DNA of 64,000 nt, taken from Lonepinella sp051851555 (GTDB taxonomy: Bacteria; Pseudomonadota; Gammaproteobacteria; Enterobacterales; Pasteurellaceae). Under the pieces are notes generated by a model. That model searched no databases. It was given only the letters and a program-made list of their open reading frames with translations, and was not told the DNA's origin. The stretch spans positions 1-64,000 of the forward strand of contig NZ_JBPDVH010000008.1 of the NCBI RefSeq assembly GCF_051851555.1. The letters run 5' to 3'. Each line of letters starts with the position of its first letter. Position 1 is the first letter of the stretch. A program made the position numbers and the translations under genes. Positions 8,329 to 17,900 of the stretch are shown in pieces.

Positions 8329-8811
8329 ATGGTTGATTTTTTCACCGCACTGTTAGGCGAACATAGTCTGTATTTGATGTTTTTCAGTGCGTTTCTAAGT
8401 GCCACGGTGCTACCCGGCAATTCAGAAATCGTTTTTCTCGCTCTCAGTGCCAAAATACAGATTGTCGCCGAGCAGTATTTTAGTTTGCCGATTGTTCAAT
8501 TACTGGCAGCAGCCACCTTGGGCAACACGCTAGGGAGCTTAACCACTTATTGGATCGGGCGTTGGTTTCCTTTTCCCGAAATAACGCTCGCTCAACAAAG
8601 CAAAGTGCGGTGGATTTTAGCCAACTTTTCTCGTTATGGCTCGCTATTATTGCTGTTAAGTTGGGTGCCTGTTTTGGGCGATTTACTCTGTGCCGTGGCC
8701 GGTTGGTTACGCTTAAATCTCTGGCAAAGCCTGCTATGTATGCTGATCGGCAAAGGCTTACGCTATTTATTTTTATTGAGTATCGTGATCGGTTATACTT
8801 TTTGGACGTAA
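8329..8811 (+). CDS. yqaA: YqaA-family membrane protein (DedA/SNARE-associated type)
   Basis: A 160-residue integral membrane protein with about four hydrophobic segments and the family features LSATVLPGNSEIVF near the N-terminus, a GNTLGSLTTYWIGRW loop, and PVLGDLLCAVAGWLR. YqaA proteins belong to the wider DedA/SNARE-associated group; the role of YqaA is unknown. I chose MVDFF at 8329, just after the yqaB stop; an earlier in-frame ATG (8284) would overlap yqaB by 38 bases. A USS sits inside at 8603-8611. Confidence 0.85.
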   Translation: MVDFFTALLGEHSLYLMFFSAFLSATVLPGNSEIVFLALSAKIQIVAEQYFSLPIVQLLAAATLGNTLGSLTTYWIGRWFPFPEITLAQQSKVRWILANFSRYGSLLLLLSWVPVLGDLLCAVAGWLRLNLWQSLLCMLIGKGLRYLFLLSIVIGYTFWT

Positions 8812-8859
8812 ATGTGTAGAATATAAACAATCTTTAAATATCACAAAGGGAAAAATAAA

Positions 8860-9153
8860 ATGAAATTAAAAAATTTATTTATTGCAAGTGCTGTGGCTTT
8901 AGTATCCGTTACATGCAAAGCTGAAAGTAAAGATTATAGTGGTATTTATAAAAAAAATGATACAGTAGTCACATTTACCAATTTAGGTGGAAATGAATAT
9001 AAAATGAATTACAAAAATACTTTTGTAGATGTAAATGATACTGGTCGCATTGAAAATGACAAATTTTATATTAATGGACAAAAATTATGGGGAATATTTA
9101 AAGATGATACTTACGAAATTTTGAACAATAGTAGCGTCTATAAAAAACAATAA
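8860..9153 (+). CDS. Hypothetical small secreted protein
   Basis: I do not recognise this 97-residue protein. It has a clear signal peptide (KLK, then a hydrophobic run to about residue 19, then C-K-A-E), probably cleaved after CKA; the Thr before the Cys makes a lipobox unlikely. The mature part is about 75 residues, rich in Lys, Asn, Asp and Tyr, and reads like a short beta-strand domain (VVTFTNLGGNEYKMNY, FYINGQKLWGIF). The reading frame is AT-rich compared with its neighbours. A ribosome site (AAAGGGAAAA) precedes the ATG well. Confidence 0.6.
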   Translation: MKLKNLFIASAVALVSVTCKAESKDYSGIYKKNDTVVTFTNLGGNEYKMNYKNTFVDVNDTGRIENDKFYINGQKLWGIFKDDTYEILNNSSVYKKQ

Positions 9154-9176
9154 AGATTTTCCATAATCCAAAAAAA

Positions 9177-9195
9177 GCCCCTCACAAAGAGGGGC
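9177..9195 (-). terminator. Hairpin with U-run on the minus strand
   Basis: GCCCCTC (9177-9183), loop ACAAA, GAGGGGC (9189-9195). The minus-strand transcript continues into a seven-T run, whereas the plus-strand side continues AAATATAA. So the only good intrinsic terminator here points against the surrounding plus-strand genes. Confidence 0.6.
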
Positions 9196-9305
9196 AAATA
9201 TAACCTAAGGAACCAATTTTTTTATTATACAACTGCAAGTTGCTTGTAACATAAGACTTGCACAATCCCATAAAGTTCAAACTTTTTTTAAAAAAAGGAA
9301 AAAAT

Positions 9306-9818
9306 ATGCCATTACTTGATAGTTTCAAAGTCGATCACACCATTATGCACGCCCCTGCGGTACGCATTGCCAAAACCATGACCACGCCAAAAGGCGATAT
9401 TATCACCGTGTTCGACCTGCGTTTTTGCCAACCGAACAAAGAAATTATTTCCCCACGTGGGATCCACACTCTTGAGCATTTATTCGCTGGCTTTATGCGT
9501 GATCATTTAAATAGCGATAACGTGGAAATTATTGATATTTCGCCTATGGGCTGTCGCACCGGTTTTTATATGTCGTTAATCGGTACACCTGACGAGCAAC
9601 GTGTGGCGGACGCTTGGTTAAAAGCCATGCACGATGCGTTAGCGGTCAAAGATCAAAACACCATTCCTGAAATCAACGAATATCAATGCGGTTCATTCAA
9701 AGAACATTCCTTAGCGGACGCTCACAAAGCGGTGCAACATGTGATTGATAAAGGCATTGGCATTAATAAAAATGAAGATTTAATGTTAGACGAGAAACTG
9801 CTTTATCCACAAGCATAA
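9306..9818 (+). CDS. luxS: S-ribosylhomocysteine lyase LuxS (AI-2 synthase)
   Basis: Cleaves S-ribosylhomocysteine to homocysteine and 4,5-dihydroxypentane-2,3-dione, the precursor of autoinducer-2, in the activated methyl cycle. The 170-residue product has the metal-binding HTLEHLF motif (His about 54 and 58), the conserved MGCRTGFY segment, and the catalytic/metal-ligand Cys in EYQCGSFKEHS (about 128). I chose MPLLDSF at 9306 with AAAAAAGG upstream; an ATG 48 bases earlier adds a basic extension absent from the family. Confidence 0.96.
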   Translation: MPLLDSFKVDHTIMHAPAVRIAKTMTTPKGDIITVFDLRFCQPNKEIISPRGIHTLEHLFAGFMRDHLNSDNVEIIDISPMGCRTGFYMSLIGTPDEQRVADAWLKAMHDALAVKDQNTIPEINEYQCGSFKEHSLADAHKAVQHVIDKGIGINKNEDLMLDEKLLYPQA

Positions 9819-9830
9819 GGAAAAAACAAG

Positions 9831-11012
9831 ATGACAACTCTCGGTACCCCTTTAACGACAACAGCGACCAAAGTCATGATGTTGGGTTCAGGCGAGCTTG
9901 GCAAAGAAGTGGTGATTGAATTAATGCGACTTGGCGTGGAAGTGATCGCCGTAGATCGCTATGAAAACGCCCCTGCACAACAAGTGGCTCACCGTGCTTA
10001 CACCATTTCTATGTTAGACGGCAACGCCTTGCGTGAACTGGTGGAAAAAGAACAGCCAGATTATATTGTTCCCGAAGTGGAGGCCATTGCCACCGATACG
10101 CTAGTAGAATTGGAGCAACAAGGCTTTAATGTAATCCCCACCGCCAAAGCCACCAAACTCACCATGAACCGTGAGGGCATTCGCCGTTTGGCCTCGGAAG
10201 AATTGGGCTTGCCTACCTCGCCTTATCAATTTGTGGATAACCTTGAGGACTTTGAAAGTGCGGTGCAAAAAATCGGCGTGCCTTGCGTGGTCAAACCGAT
10301 TATGTCCTCATCCGGTCACGGTCAATCGGTAGTGAAATCCTTTGATGATGTCAAACTGGCTTGGGATTACGCTCAACAAGGCGGACGAGCAGGGGCTGGG
10401 CGTGTGATTGTCGAGGGTTTTGTGAAATTTGATTATGAAATCACCTTGCTCACCGTTCGCCATATTGGCGGTACATCATTCTTAGCCCCAATCGGACACC
10501 GCCAAGAAGATGGCGACTACCGTGAAAGTTGGCAACCGCAAGCCATGTCAGATATTGCGTTACAAAAAGCCCAAACCATTGCGGAAAAAATTACCGGTGC
10601 CTTAGGCGGACGGGGCATTTTCGGGGTGGAAATGTTTGTCTGTGGGGATGAGGTGATTTTCAACGAAGTGTCGCCACGCCCACACGACACCGGCATGGTG
10701 ACGTTAATTTCACAAGAACTTTCAGAGTTTGCGTTACATGCTCGGGCAATTCTCGGCTTGCCGATTCCGCAAATCAACTTGATCAGTCCGTCTGCCTCAA
10801 AAGCCATTGTGGTAGAGGGCAAGTCCAATCAAGTGCAATTTGGCAATCTAGCGGAAGTCTTAAGCGAACCAAACACCGATTTACGTATTTTCGGCAAAGG
10901 TGAAGTGAACGGACACCGCCGTTTAGGGGTAATTTTAGCACGTGATGAAAGCGTGGAAAAAGCGTTGGACAAAGCGGTAAGATCCTATAATAAGTTAGAT
11001 GTCACCCTTTAA
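9831..11012 (+). CDS. purT: Formate-dependent phosphoribosylglycinamide formyltransferase PurT
   Basis: ATP-grasp enzyme that makes formyl-GAR from GAR, formate and ATP, the folate-independent third step of purine synthesis. The 393 residues begin with the GSGELGKEVVIELMRLG dinucleotide-like loop, then the ATP-grasp region VVKPIMSSSGHGQSVV and the metal-binding VEMFVCGDEVIFNEVSPRPHD segment. It lies 12 bases after luxS and may be cotranscribed. A strong intrinsic terminator follows at 11026-11049. Confidence 0.95.
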   Translation: MTTLGTPLTTTATKVMMLGSGELGKEVVIELMRLGVEVIAVDRYENAPAQQVAHRAYTISMLDGNALRELVEKEQPDYIVPEVEAIATDTLVELEQQGFNVIPTAKATKLTMNREGIRRLASEELGLPTSPYQFVDNLEDFESAVQKIGVPCVVKPIMSSSGHGQSVVKSFDDVKLAWDYAQQGGRAGAGRVIVEGFVKFDYEITLLTVRHIGGTSFLAPIGHRQEDGDYRESWQPQAMSDIALQKAQTIAEKITGALGGRGIFGVEMFVCGDEVIFNEVSPRPHDTGMVTLISQELSEFALHARAILGLPIPQINLISPSASKAIVVEGKSNQVQFGNLAEVLSEPNTDLRIFGKGEVNGHRRLGVILARDESVEKALDKAVRSYNKLDVTL

Positions 11013-11025
11013 TTTTTCAAATGGA

Positions 11026-11049
11026 GCCTGTCAGTTGACAGGCTTTTTT
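11026..11049 (+). terminator. Intrinsic terminator of purT
   Basis: GCCTGTCA (11026-11033), loop GT, TGACAGGC (11036-11043), then six T. Its left arm overlaps the stop codon of the convergent trmO gene. Confidence 0.85.
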
Positions 11050-11753
11050 GTCACATTTTCAATTTCCACCACTTCCACGCTCTCTTTTTCTTTTATTTGA
11101 AATTTCACATTATAATTAATTAAATGCACGCCATAAATCCGATCCGAAACTTGCCCTTGCTGATAAGCAGGACGAGGATCTTGTTGCAACACTTCGGTAA
11201 TAAATCGCCCAAAGTGCGGTTGAAATGTTTCGATTTTTTGCACCGCAGTTTGAGCGTTTGGGCTGAATTTTACCTGTAATAAGGCGGACGGTTTCTGTTG
11301 TGCAAAACCCGAAATCGCCTGAGATTCGCTATCGGCATAAGCAATATAAGGTTTGATATCAAAAATTGGCGTGCCATTGACCAGATCCACCGCACCAAGA
11401 TGTAACAACACTTTGCCTTGTGAACATTCAATTTTACGCAGTTCCACTTTCGATAAGCCTAACGGATTTGGGCGGTGGGTAGAGCGTGAGGCAAATACGC
11501 CTACTCGTTGATTGCCCCCTAAGCGTGGCGGTCGGACGGTGGGTTGCCATTTACCTTGCGGAATTTGATCAAATTGGAAAATCAACCATAAATGGCTAAA
11601 TTGTTCCAGTCCCCTGACGGTTTCAGGCACATTATAAGGTGGCAATAATTCCACCACGCCGGTGCCATCTTGCACCAAGTTAGGTTGACGTGGTACGGCA
11701 AATTTTTCTTGATAGGGCGTGTGGATCACCGCCACCGGTTTTAAGTTCAACAT
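11031..11753 (-). CDS. trmO: tRNA (N6-threonylcarbamoyladenosine37-N6)-methyltransferase TrmO
   Basis: SAM-dependent enzyme (YaeB/TsaA/VirR family) that N6-methylates t6A37 of tRNA-Thr. The 240-residue product has the family's single-sheeted beta-barrel signature: PVAVIHTPYQEKFAVPRQ at the N-terminus, FSHLWLIFQFD, then GVFASRSTHRPNPLGLS and LVNGTPIFDIKPYI. The C-terminal extension ends in a charged tail. It is convergent with purT and divergent from menA, a gene order shared with other Pasteurellaceae (trmO, menA, rraA together). Confidence 0.93.
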   Translation of the reverse strand: MLNLKPVAVIHTPYQEKFAVPRQPNLVQDGTGVVELLPPYNVPETVRGLEQFSHLWLIFQFDQIPQGKWQPTVRPPRLGGNQRVGVFASRSTHRPNPLGLSKVELRKIECSQGKVLLHLGAVDLVNGTPIFDIKPYIAYADSESQAISGFAQQKPSALLQVKFSPNAQTAVQKIETFQPHFGRFITEVLQQDPRPAYQQGQVSDRIYGVHLINYNVKFQIKEKESVEVVEIENVTKKPVN

Positions 11754-11840
11754 CTTGTGTAATCTATGCTAAAATACATGCCCTTATCTTACCCGATAAC
11801 CGCCCAAAGTGCGGTGTATTTTTTTGGAATTTTTACATTC

Positions 11841-12737
11841 ATGGCGACAATAAAAACTTGGTTCGATACCATTCGGCCTAAAACCTTACCTTTAGCGGTG
11901 GCAATTATTTTAACCGGTTCCGCCTTAGCAAAATGGCATGGCACCTTGAGTTGGTCAGTCACGTTACTTTGTTTGCTCACGGCGACCTTGTTACAAATCG
12001 TCTCCAATTTTGCTAACGATTATGGCGATTATCAAAAAGGCTCCGATACCGCAGAACGTATCGGGCCGTTGCGTGGCATTCAGCAAGGTCAAATGACTGC
12101 CACCCAATTACGCAATGGCTTGATTGCGGTTTGTATTGCCAGTTTTGTTTCTGGTGCCAGTTTAATTGCGATTGCCTATGAAACGACGCAAGATTTAATT
12201 GCCTTTGCAATTCTCGGCATCTTAGCCATTTTAGCCGCCATTACCTACACGGTGGGCAAAAAACCCTATGGATATTTAGGCTTAGGCGATATTTCGGTGT
12301 TCCTGTTTTTTGGTTTATTAGCCGTGTGCGGCACTTACTATTTGCAAGCTCATAGCCTAGATTGGTCGATATTCTTACCGGCCGCCGCCTGTGGTTTTCT
12401 CTCTACTGCGGTGTTAAATATCAATAATTTACGTGATATTGAACAAGATCGCAAAGCAGGCAAAAACACCTTAATTGTGCGTATTGGCCCTGAAAATGGA
12501 CGGATTTATCACTGTCTATTATTAGCCAGTGCGGTGCTTTGTTATGCTGTTTTTGCGATTGTGCATAAGCCATTATTGCTGATTATTATTGCGGTGATTG
12601 CCTTGTTGTTAGCTAAACATGCTCGCTTTGTTTACCAACAAAAGGATCCGATGGCACTGCGTCCAATGTTAGGCAAAATGTCAATGTTGGCTTTACTTAG
12701 CACGGTTTTATTCAGTTTAGGCTTGCTAATTTTATAA
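11841..12737 (+). CDS. menA: 1,4-dihydroxy-2-naphthoate polyprenyltransferase MenA
   Basis: UbiA-family membrane enzyme that attaches the polyprenyl chain to DHNA in menaquinone synthesis. The 298-residue product has two Asp-rich motifs that bind Mg-diphosphate, NDYGDYQKGSD (about 56-66) and NNLRDIEQDRKAGK (about 196-209), within eight or nine hydrophobic helices. I chose MATIKTW at 11841 (GGAA upstream) since homologues start close to the IRPKTLPLA segment; an in-frame ATG at 11766 would place a USS (11807-11815) inside the coding region. Confidence 0.92.
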   Translation: MATIKTWFDTIRPKTLPLAVAIILTGSALAKWHGTLSWSVTLLCLLTATLLQIVSNFANDYGDYQKGSDTAERIGPLRGIQQGQMTATQLRNGLIAVCIASFVSGASLIAIAYETTQDLIAFAILGILAILAAITYTVGKKPYGYLGLGDISVFLFFGLLAVCGTYYLQAHSLDWSIFLPAAACGFLSTAVLNINNLRDIEQDRKAGKNTLIVRIGPENGRIYHCLLLASAVLCYAVFAIVHKPLLLIIIAVIALLLAKHARFVYQQKDPMALRPMLGKMSMLALLSTVLFSLGLLIL

Positions 12738-12782
12738 GATCGGGCATATACTAAACGAAAATTTTGATATAAGGAAAATGCT

Positions 12783-13283
12783 ATGCAAATTGATACGTCT
12801 TTACTCTGTGATATTTATCTTGATCAAGTGGATGTGGTGGATCCGATTTTTTCCAGTTTTGGTGGCGTGACAAATTTTTACGGCAAAGTCACCACGGTGA
12901 AATGTTTTGAGAAAAATGGCTTGATTGCAGAAATTTTAGAAGAGGACGGTGCCGGTCGAGTGCTTGTCATTGATGGTGGCGGTGCGGTGCGTCGAGCCTT
13001 AATTGACGCAGAATTGGCCCAATTAGCGGCAGATAACCGTTGGGAGGGCATTATCGTTTATGGTGCCATCCGTCAACTTGCAGAATTAGAAAATATTGAG
13101 ATTGGTATTCATGCTCTCGCCCCAATTCCAGTGGGTGCAGATGAAGATAGCCAAGGGGAAAGTGATGTGCCAGTGAATTTTGCCGGCGTGACGTTCTTCC
13201 CTGAAGATCATGTGTATGCGGATTTAACCGGTATTATCTTATCCCAAGAACCTTTAGATTTAGATGAGCTAGAAAGCGAATAA
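12783..13283 (+). CDS. rraA: Ribonuclease E activity regulator RraA
   Basis: Trimeric ring protein that binds the C-terminal scaffold of RNase E and inhibits its cleavage; formerly called MenG. The 166-residue product shows GKVTTVKCFEKNGLI, the VIDGGGAVRRALI loop and GIIVYGAIRQ, all characteristic. The acidic C-terminus (LDLDELESE) is usual. It follows menA by 45 bases with AAGGAAAATGCT upstream, so the two probably form an operon ended by the USS-pair terminator at 13301. Confidence 0.95.
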   Translation: MQIDTSLLCDIYLDQVDVVDPIFSSFGGVTNFYGKVTTVKCFEKNGLIAEILEEDGAGRVLVIDGGGAVRRALIDAELAQLAADNRWEGIIVYGAIRQLAELENIEIGIHALAPIPVGADEDSQGESDVPVNFAGVTFFPEDHVYADLTGIILSQEPLDLDELESE

Positions 13284-13300
13284 CACACAAAATAGTCATG

Positions 13301-13344
13301 AAGTGCGGTTAAATTTTGAAAAATTTTTAACCGCACTTTTTTAT
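13301..13344. terminator. USS-pair terminator after rraA
   Basis: AAGTGCGGTTAAA (13301-13313) and its complement TTTAACCGCACTT (13326-13338) make a 13-bp stem followed by a T-run. This is the usual Pasteurellaceae arrangement of two inverted uptake signals serving as an intrinsic terminator. Confidence 0.85.
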
Positions 13345-13442
13345 TTTATGATCGCCGTCACAAATCCATAAAAAAAGTATTGCTTTTTTTTAACAAGTTG
13401 CTAACGTGATATTGTTGATTGATTCAATACAAGGAGATTATG

Positions 13443-14834
13443 ATGGAGTTCACCCCTGAGAAAAAAAGCAGCCTAAACCCGAAAGGGATTATTCTGCTGT
13501 TAGATATTGTTTTATTTTTTGTGTTACTCAATGTGTTGCCCTTTGATCCAAAAGCGAACAAAGGCCTTGCCTTGCTGGCGTTTGTGGCGATTTTATGGCT
13601 CACCGAGGCATTGCATGTGACGATTACGGCGATTATCATCCCTATTCTGGCTATCGGATTAGGCTTGGTTACCACCAAAAATGCCTTAGTGGCCTTTGCT
13701 GACCCCACTATTTTCTTGTTCTTTGGTGGGTTTGCCTTAGCTACTGCATTGCATATTCAGAAACTGGATCGCTTAATTGCTAACCGCATTATGGCCTTAG
13801 CACGAGGACGCTTATTTGTCGCCACGCTCTATCTGTTTAGCGTCACCGCTTTCCTGTCCATGTGGATCAGCAACACCGCCACAGCGGCCATGATGTTACC
13901 GCTCGCCATGGGCGTATTAAGTCAGTTAGATCGTGAAAGAGAACATGGCACCTATATTTTCGTGTTATTAGGGATCGCATACAGTGCCAGTATCGGCGGG
14001 ATGGGTACCTTAGTGGGTAGTCCACCGAATGCCATTGTGGCCTCGCAATTACATCTCACCTTTGCGGATTGGTTATGGTACGGTTTACCGATTATGATTG
14101 TGTTAATGCCATTAATGATTGGTACCCTTTATATCGTGTTTAAACCGAATTTAAACGTGCGTTTTTCTCAAACTTTTGAGCAAATTAGCATGACCAAAGA
14201 TCGGGTAATTACCTTAATTATCTTTGTGGCGGTGGCACTTTGTTGGGTATTCAGTAGTTCCATTAATCCAATGTTAGCCGGTTTGCTCGGCTTAGAGGGC
14301 AAAATTGCCAGCTTTGATAGCGTGGTGGCGTTATTGGCAGCAGTATTAATCGTCATCTTCAACGTGGCCTCTTGGAAACAAATTCAAGACAATACTGAAT
14401 GGGGTGTATTAATGCTGTTCGGCGGTGGTTTGACGTTGAGTGCGGTGTTAAAAGATTCTGGTGCGAGTAAAATCATGGCGGACGGTATCGTGTTTGCTAT
14501 TCAAGGCGGACATTACTACATTATCGGTTTAGTGGTGGCAGCCTTTATTATTTTCTTAACCGAATTTACCTCCAATACCGCCAGTGCCGCCTTGTTAGTG
14601 CCGATTTTTATTTCCATTGCAGAAGCCTTAGGCATGCCACCGATTGGGTTAGCCTTAATTATCGGTCTTGGTGCCTCTTGTGCCTTTATGTTGCCAGTGG
14701 CCACACCGCCAAATGCTATTGTGTTTGGTACCGGTGAAGTGAAACAAAGCGAAATGGTCCGTGTGGGGATTATTTTGAATCTTGTCTGCGTGTTCATGAT
14801 TGCGACCTTTGGTTATTTGTTCTGGTTGAGCTAA
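13443..14834 (+). CDS. DASS/SLC13-family sodium:anion symporter
   Basis: A 463-residue inner-membrane transporter of the divalent anion:Na+ symporter family, which carries dicarboxylates, citrate or sulfate. The two repeated Na+/substrate hairpins are clear: ISNTATAAMMLPLAMG and GTLVGSPPNAIVA in the first half, EFTSNTASAALLVPIF and PVATPPNAIVFGTG in the second (SNT and PPN motifs). About 12 hydrophobic segments. The start at 13443 is 6 bases after AAGGAG; the ATG at 13440 is equally in frame but only 3 bases away. Substrate not determined; C4-dicarboxylate is the family's most common one. Confidence 0.87.
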   Translation: MEFTPEKKSSLNPKGIILLLDIVLFFVLLNVLPFDPKANKGLALLAFVAILWLTEALHVTITAIIIPILAIGLGLVTTKNALVAFADPTIFLFFGGFALATALHIQKLDRLIANRIMALARGRLFVATLYLFSVTAFLSMWISNTATAAMMLPLAMGVLSQLDREREHGTYIFVLLGIAYSASIGGMGTLVGSPPNAIVASQLHLTFADWLWYGLPIMIVLMPLMIGTLYIVFKPNLNVRFSQTFEQISMTKDRVITLIIFVAVALCWVFSSSINPMLAGLLGLEGKIASFDSVVALLAAVLIVIFNVASWKQIQDNTEWGVLMLFGGGLTLSAVLKDSGASKIMADGIVFAIQGGHYYIIGLVVAAFIIFLTEFTSNTASAALLVPIFISIAEALGMPPIGLALIIGLGASCAFMLPVATPPNAIVFGTGEVKQSEMVRVGIILNLVCVFMIATFGYLFWLS

Positions 14835-14856
14835 TTAGCAGATTTGTCTCATTAAA

Positions 14857-14892
14857 AAGGGTTTTGCCATGGTATTGGCAAAACCCTTTATT
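14857..14892 (+). terminator. Intrinsic terminator of the DASS transporter
   Basis: A long stem pairs AAAGGGTTTTGCCA with a near-complement ending at about 14889 around a short loop, followed by a T-rich tract. A single USS lies just downstream (14905-14913) before the convergent acrB. Confidence 0.75.
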
Positions 14893-14930
14893 TTTACACC
14901 GTCAAAGTGCGGTGTTTTCTGAGGTTATTT

Positions 14931-17900
14931 TTAGTGATGACTTCCACCACTCACACGTGGCGCATTTTCATCAAACTCTGGTAATGGTTTGTGTTCGCTC
15001 GCAATGTAAGAGTAAATCACTGGCAAGACGAATAAGGTAAACAATGTACCAATCGCAAGGCCTGCCACGATCACAATACCCATACTGAAACGCATGACCG
15101 CACCGGCACCACTTGCATAAAGCAATGGCACAAGACCTGCAATCATCGCTGCTGTCGTCATTAAGATTGGACGTAAACGCTGACGGGCAGCGGTCATAAT
15201 TGCGTCAATACGACTTGCGCCATGATGTAGCTGTTCTTCTAATGCCACTTCACACATTAAGATACCGTGTTTGGTGATTAAGCCGACCAAGGTAATCAAA
15301 CCGACTTCAGAGTAAATGTTGAGTGTGACCCCTGTGACGCCTAATAGGCTGAGGATATTTAACACTAACAAGGCGCCACTTAAGGCTAACGGCACGGAGA
15401 TCAAAATCACCGTGGCGTCACGCCAGCTTTCAAACTGGATCGCTAACACTAAGAAGATGATGACGACCGCAAGGGCAAAGGTCACACCAAGGGAGCTACC
15501 TTCTTGCACTAACTGACGAGATTCGCCTTTAAAGTCATAGGTATAACCTTTTGGCAAGTCTTTAGCAGCATTTTGTAACCATGCAACAGCGTCCCCCACT
15601 TTGGTGGTTGGTGCGGGTACCGCACTAATGGTGGCTGCATTTAACTGGCTGAATTTACCCAAAGAAACCGGTTGTGGCTCAAGGTTAAAAGTAAGCAAGC
15701 TACTTAATGGCACACTGGTACCGTCTGACGCAGACACATAGTAGTTATTAAAGGATTCTGGTGATAAACGATCATCACGTTTTACTTGTGAAATCACTTT
15801 ATACGCACGGCCGTCAATATCCACGCGCGTAATGGTGGCGGCGGATAAATAACTGCCTAAGGTATTAGAAATCGCTGACATGCTCACGCCATAGGCGCCC
15901 GCTTTTTCTTTGTCCACGGTAATGGTCATTTGTGCGGTGTCGTATTTTAAGTCAACATTCATAAACACGAATAAGCCCGAATCACGCATTTTTTGCATAA
16001 ATTCTTGTGAAACGGTCGCCAACTCTTTATTGTCATGTGGGGTCATTAACACAATCCCAACACTCGCTCCTTGTTCCCCTGTGTCAATTTCAGGCATGGA
16101 GAAGTTGGTAATAGAAAGTTCTGGAATCGCTTTTGCTTTGGCATTTAACTCATTCATGATTTCTGGTTGTTTACGAGTACGCTCTTTCCAATCTTTCAAG
16201 GTGGTAATAATGATAGCTTTATTGGACGTCGGTGCCCCTGAAATCACCAACGAGAATTGGTTTTCCTCAGTTTCATTGATAATTTGCTCATATTGTTTGG
16301 CGGATTGTTGAATATAATCCACGTTCATATTCGACGGTGCAAACGCCAAGCTCATAAATGCCCCTTTATCTTCCGCCGGCGTTAATTCGCTGGAAAGGGA
16401 ATTTAACAAGACAGGAATCGTGCCGAAAATGATCACGGAGAATAACAAAATCGCTTTACGAGACGCCATAATCAGGCGTAGCAAATAACCATAAATATCG
16501 GTGACTTTATTTAGTGTACGATTAACACGTTGTTCAAAACTGCTGTGCTGATCGGTTAGCATGGCACCTGACATCATTGGTGATAGGGTTAATGCCACCA
16601 CACCCGAAATAAATACCGAACCGGCAAGGGTTAAGGCAAATTCTTTAAATAGCGTCCCTGTAATTCCGCCCATTAATGCCATTGGGGAATACACCGCAAT
16701 TAAGGCAATGGTCATGGAAATAACCGGCGTCGCAATTTCACGTGTCCCGATAATGGCGGCACGGAATGGGGTTTCACCCTCTTTAATATGACGGTCTACG
16801 TTTTCCAATACCACAATGGCGTCGTCCACCACCAAACCGATGGCTAAAATCATGGCAAGCAACGTCATCAAGTTAATGGAGAAACCAAAACCTTGCATTA
16901 AGAACAGCACCCCAATGATGGAAATTGGAATGGTGATAATCGGAATAATAATGGCACGGAATGAACCGATAAACGCTAAGATAACGATTAATACAATCAC
17001 CACGGCTTCTAAAATAGTATGGATTACGTCATTAATCGAGCTGTTAATGGCAACCGTGCGGTCATAAAGAATATTAGATGTAATACTATCCGGCATTTGT
17101 GCTTTAATCTGCTCATAGACAGGATAAAGATCATTCGCCACGTCTAATGGGTTAGCGTCCGAGGTCGGTTCAATCCCGATAACCACCGATTCACGACCAT
17201 TGGCACTAGAACGTGTATCATCACTTTCTTTATTTAATTCAACGGTCGCCACATCACGCAAACGCACAAGGTCGGTGCCGTCTGTATCAATAATTAAATT
17301 ACTTAATTGCTCAATGGTGGTGGTGGTGGTTTCGACTTTATTTTTGTAAATATTGTAGTAACCGTTTGAGCTACCTGCGGCAGTTTGTACGTTGTTGGCC
17401 GCTAACGCACTCATGACTTGCGGCGCAGACAGATTTTGCGAGGCCATTTTTTGTGGATCAAGCCAAATACGCATGGCATATTCTGCCCCACCGTAAATAT
17501 TGACTTTCGCTACCCCTTGCACCGTAAACAACTGCGGTTTTACCACACGTTGAAGATAGTCGGTCACTTGGCTTGAATCGAGCTTATCCGATAAAAAACC
17601 AATATACATTAACCCCGAACCCCCTGTTGATGAGGTAATAGACGGGTCCTCAATATCGCTTGGTAATTCTGAACGTACGGAGTTCACTTTCGCCAGTACG
17701 TCTGCTAATGCCGCACTTGAATCGGTATTTAACTTCATTTTCACCGTAATCTGAGATGAACTCGGGCTACTAATGGAAGATAAATAGTCAATATTATCCG
17801 CTTGGGCAATGGCTTCTTCCAGTTTGGAGGTCACGAACGCCTGAATCAAATTAGCATCCGCCCCTGGGTAAGTGGTGCTTACCGTGATCACCGTGGTGGT

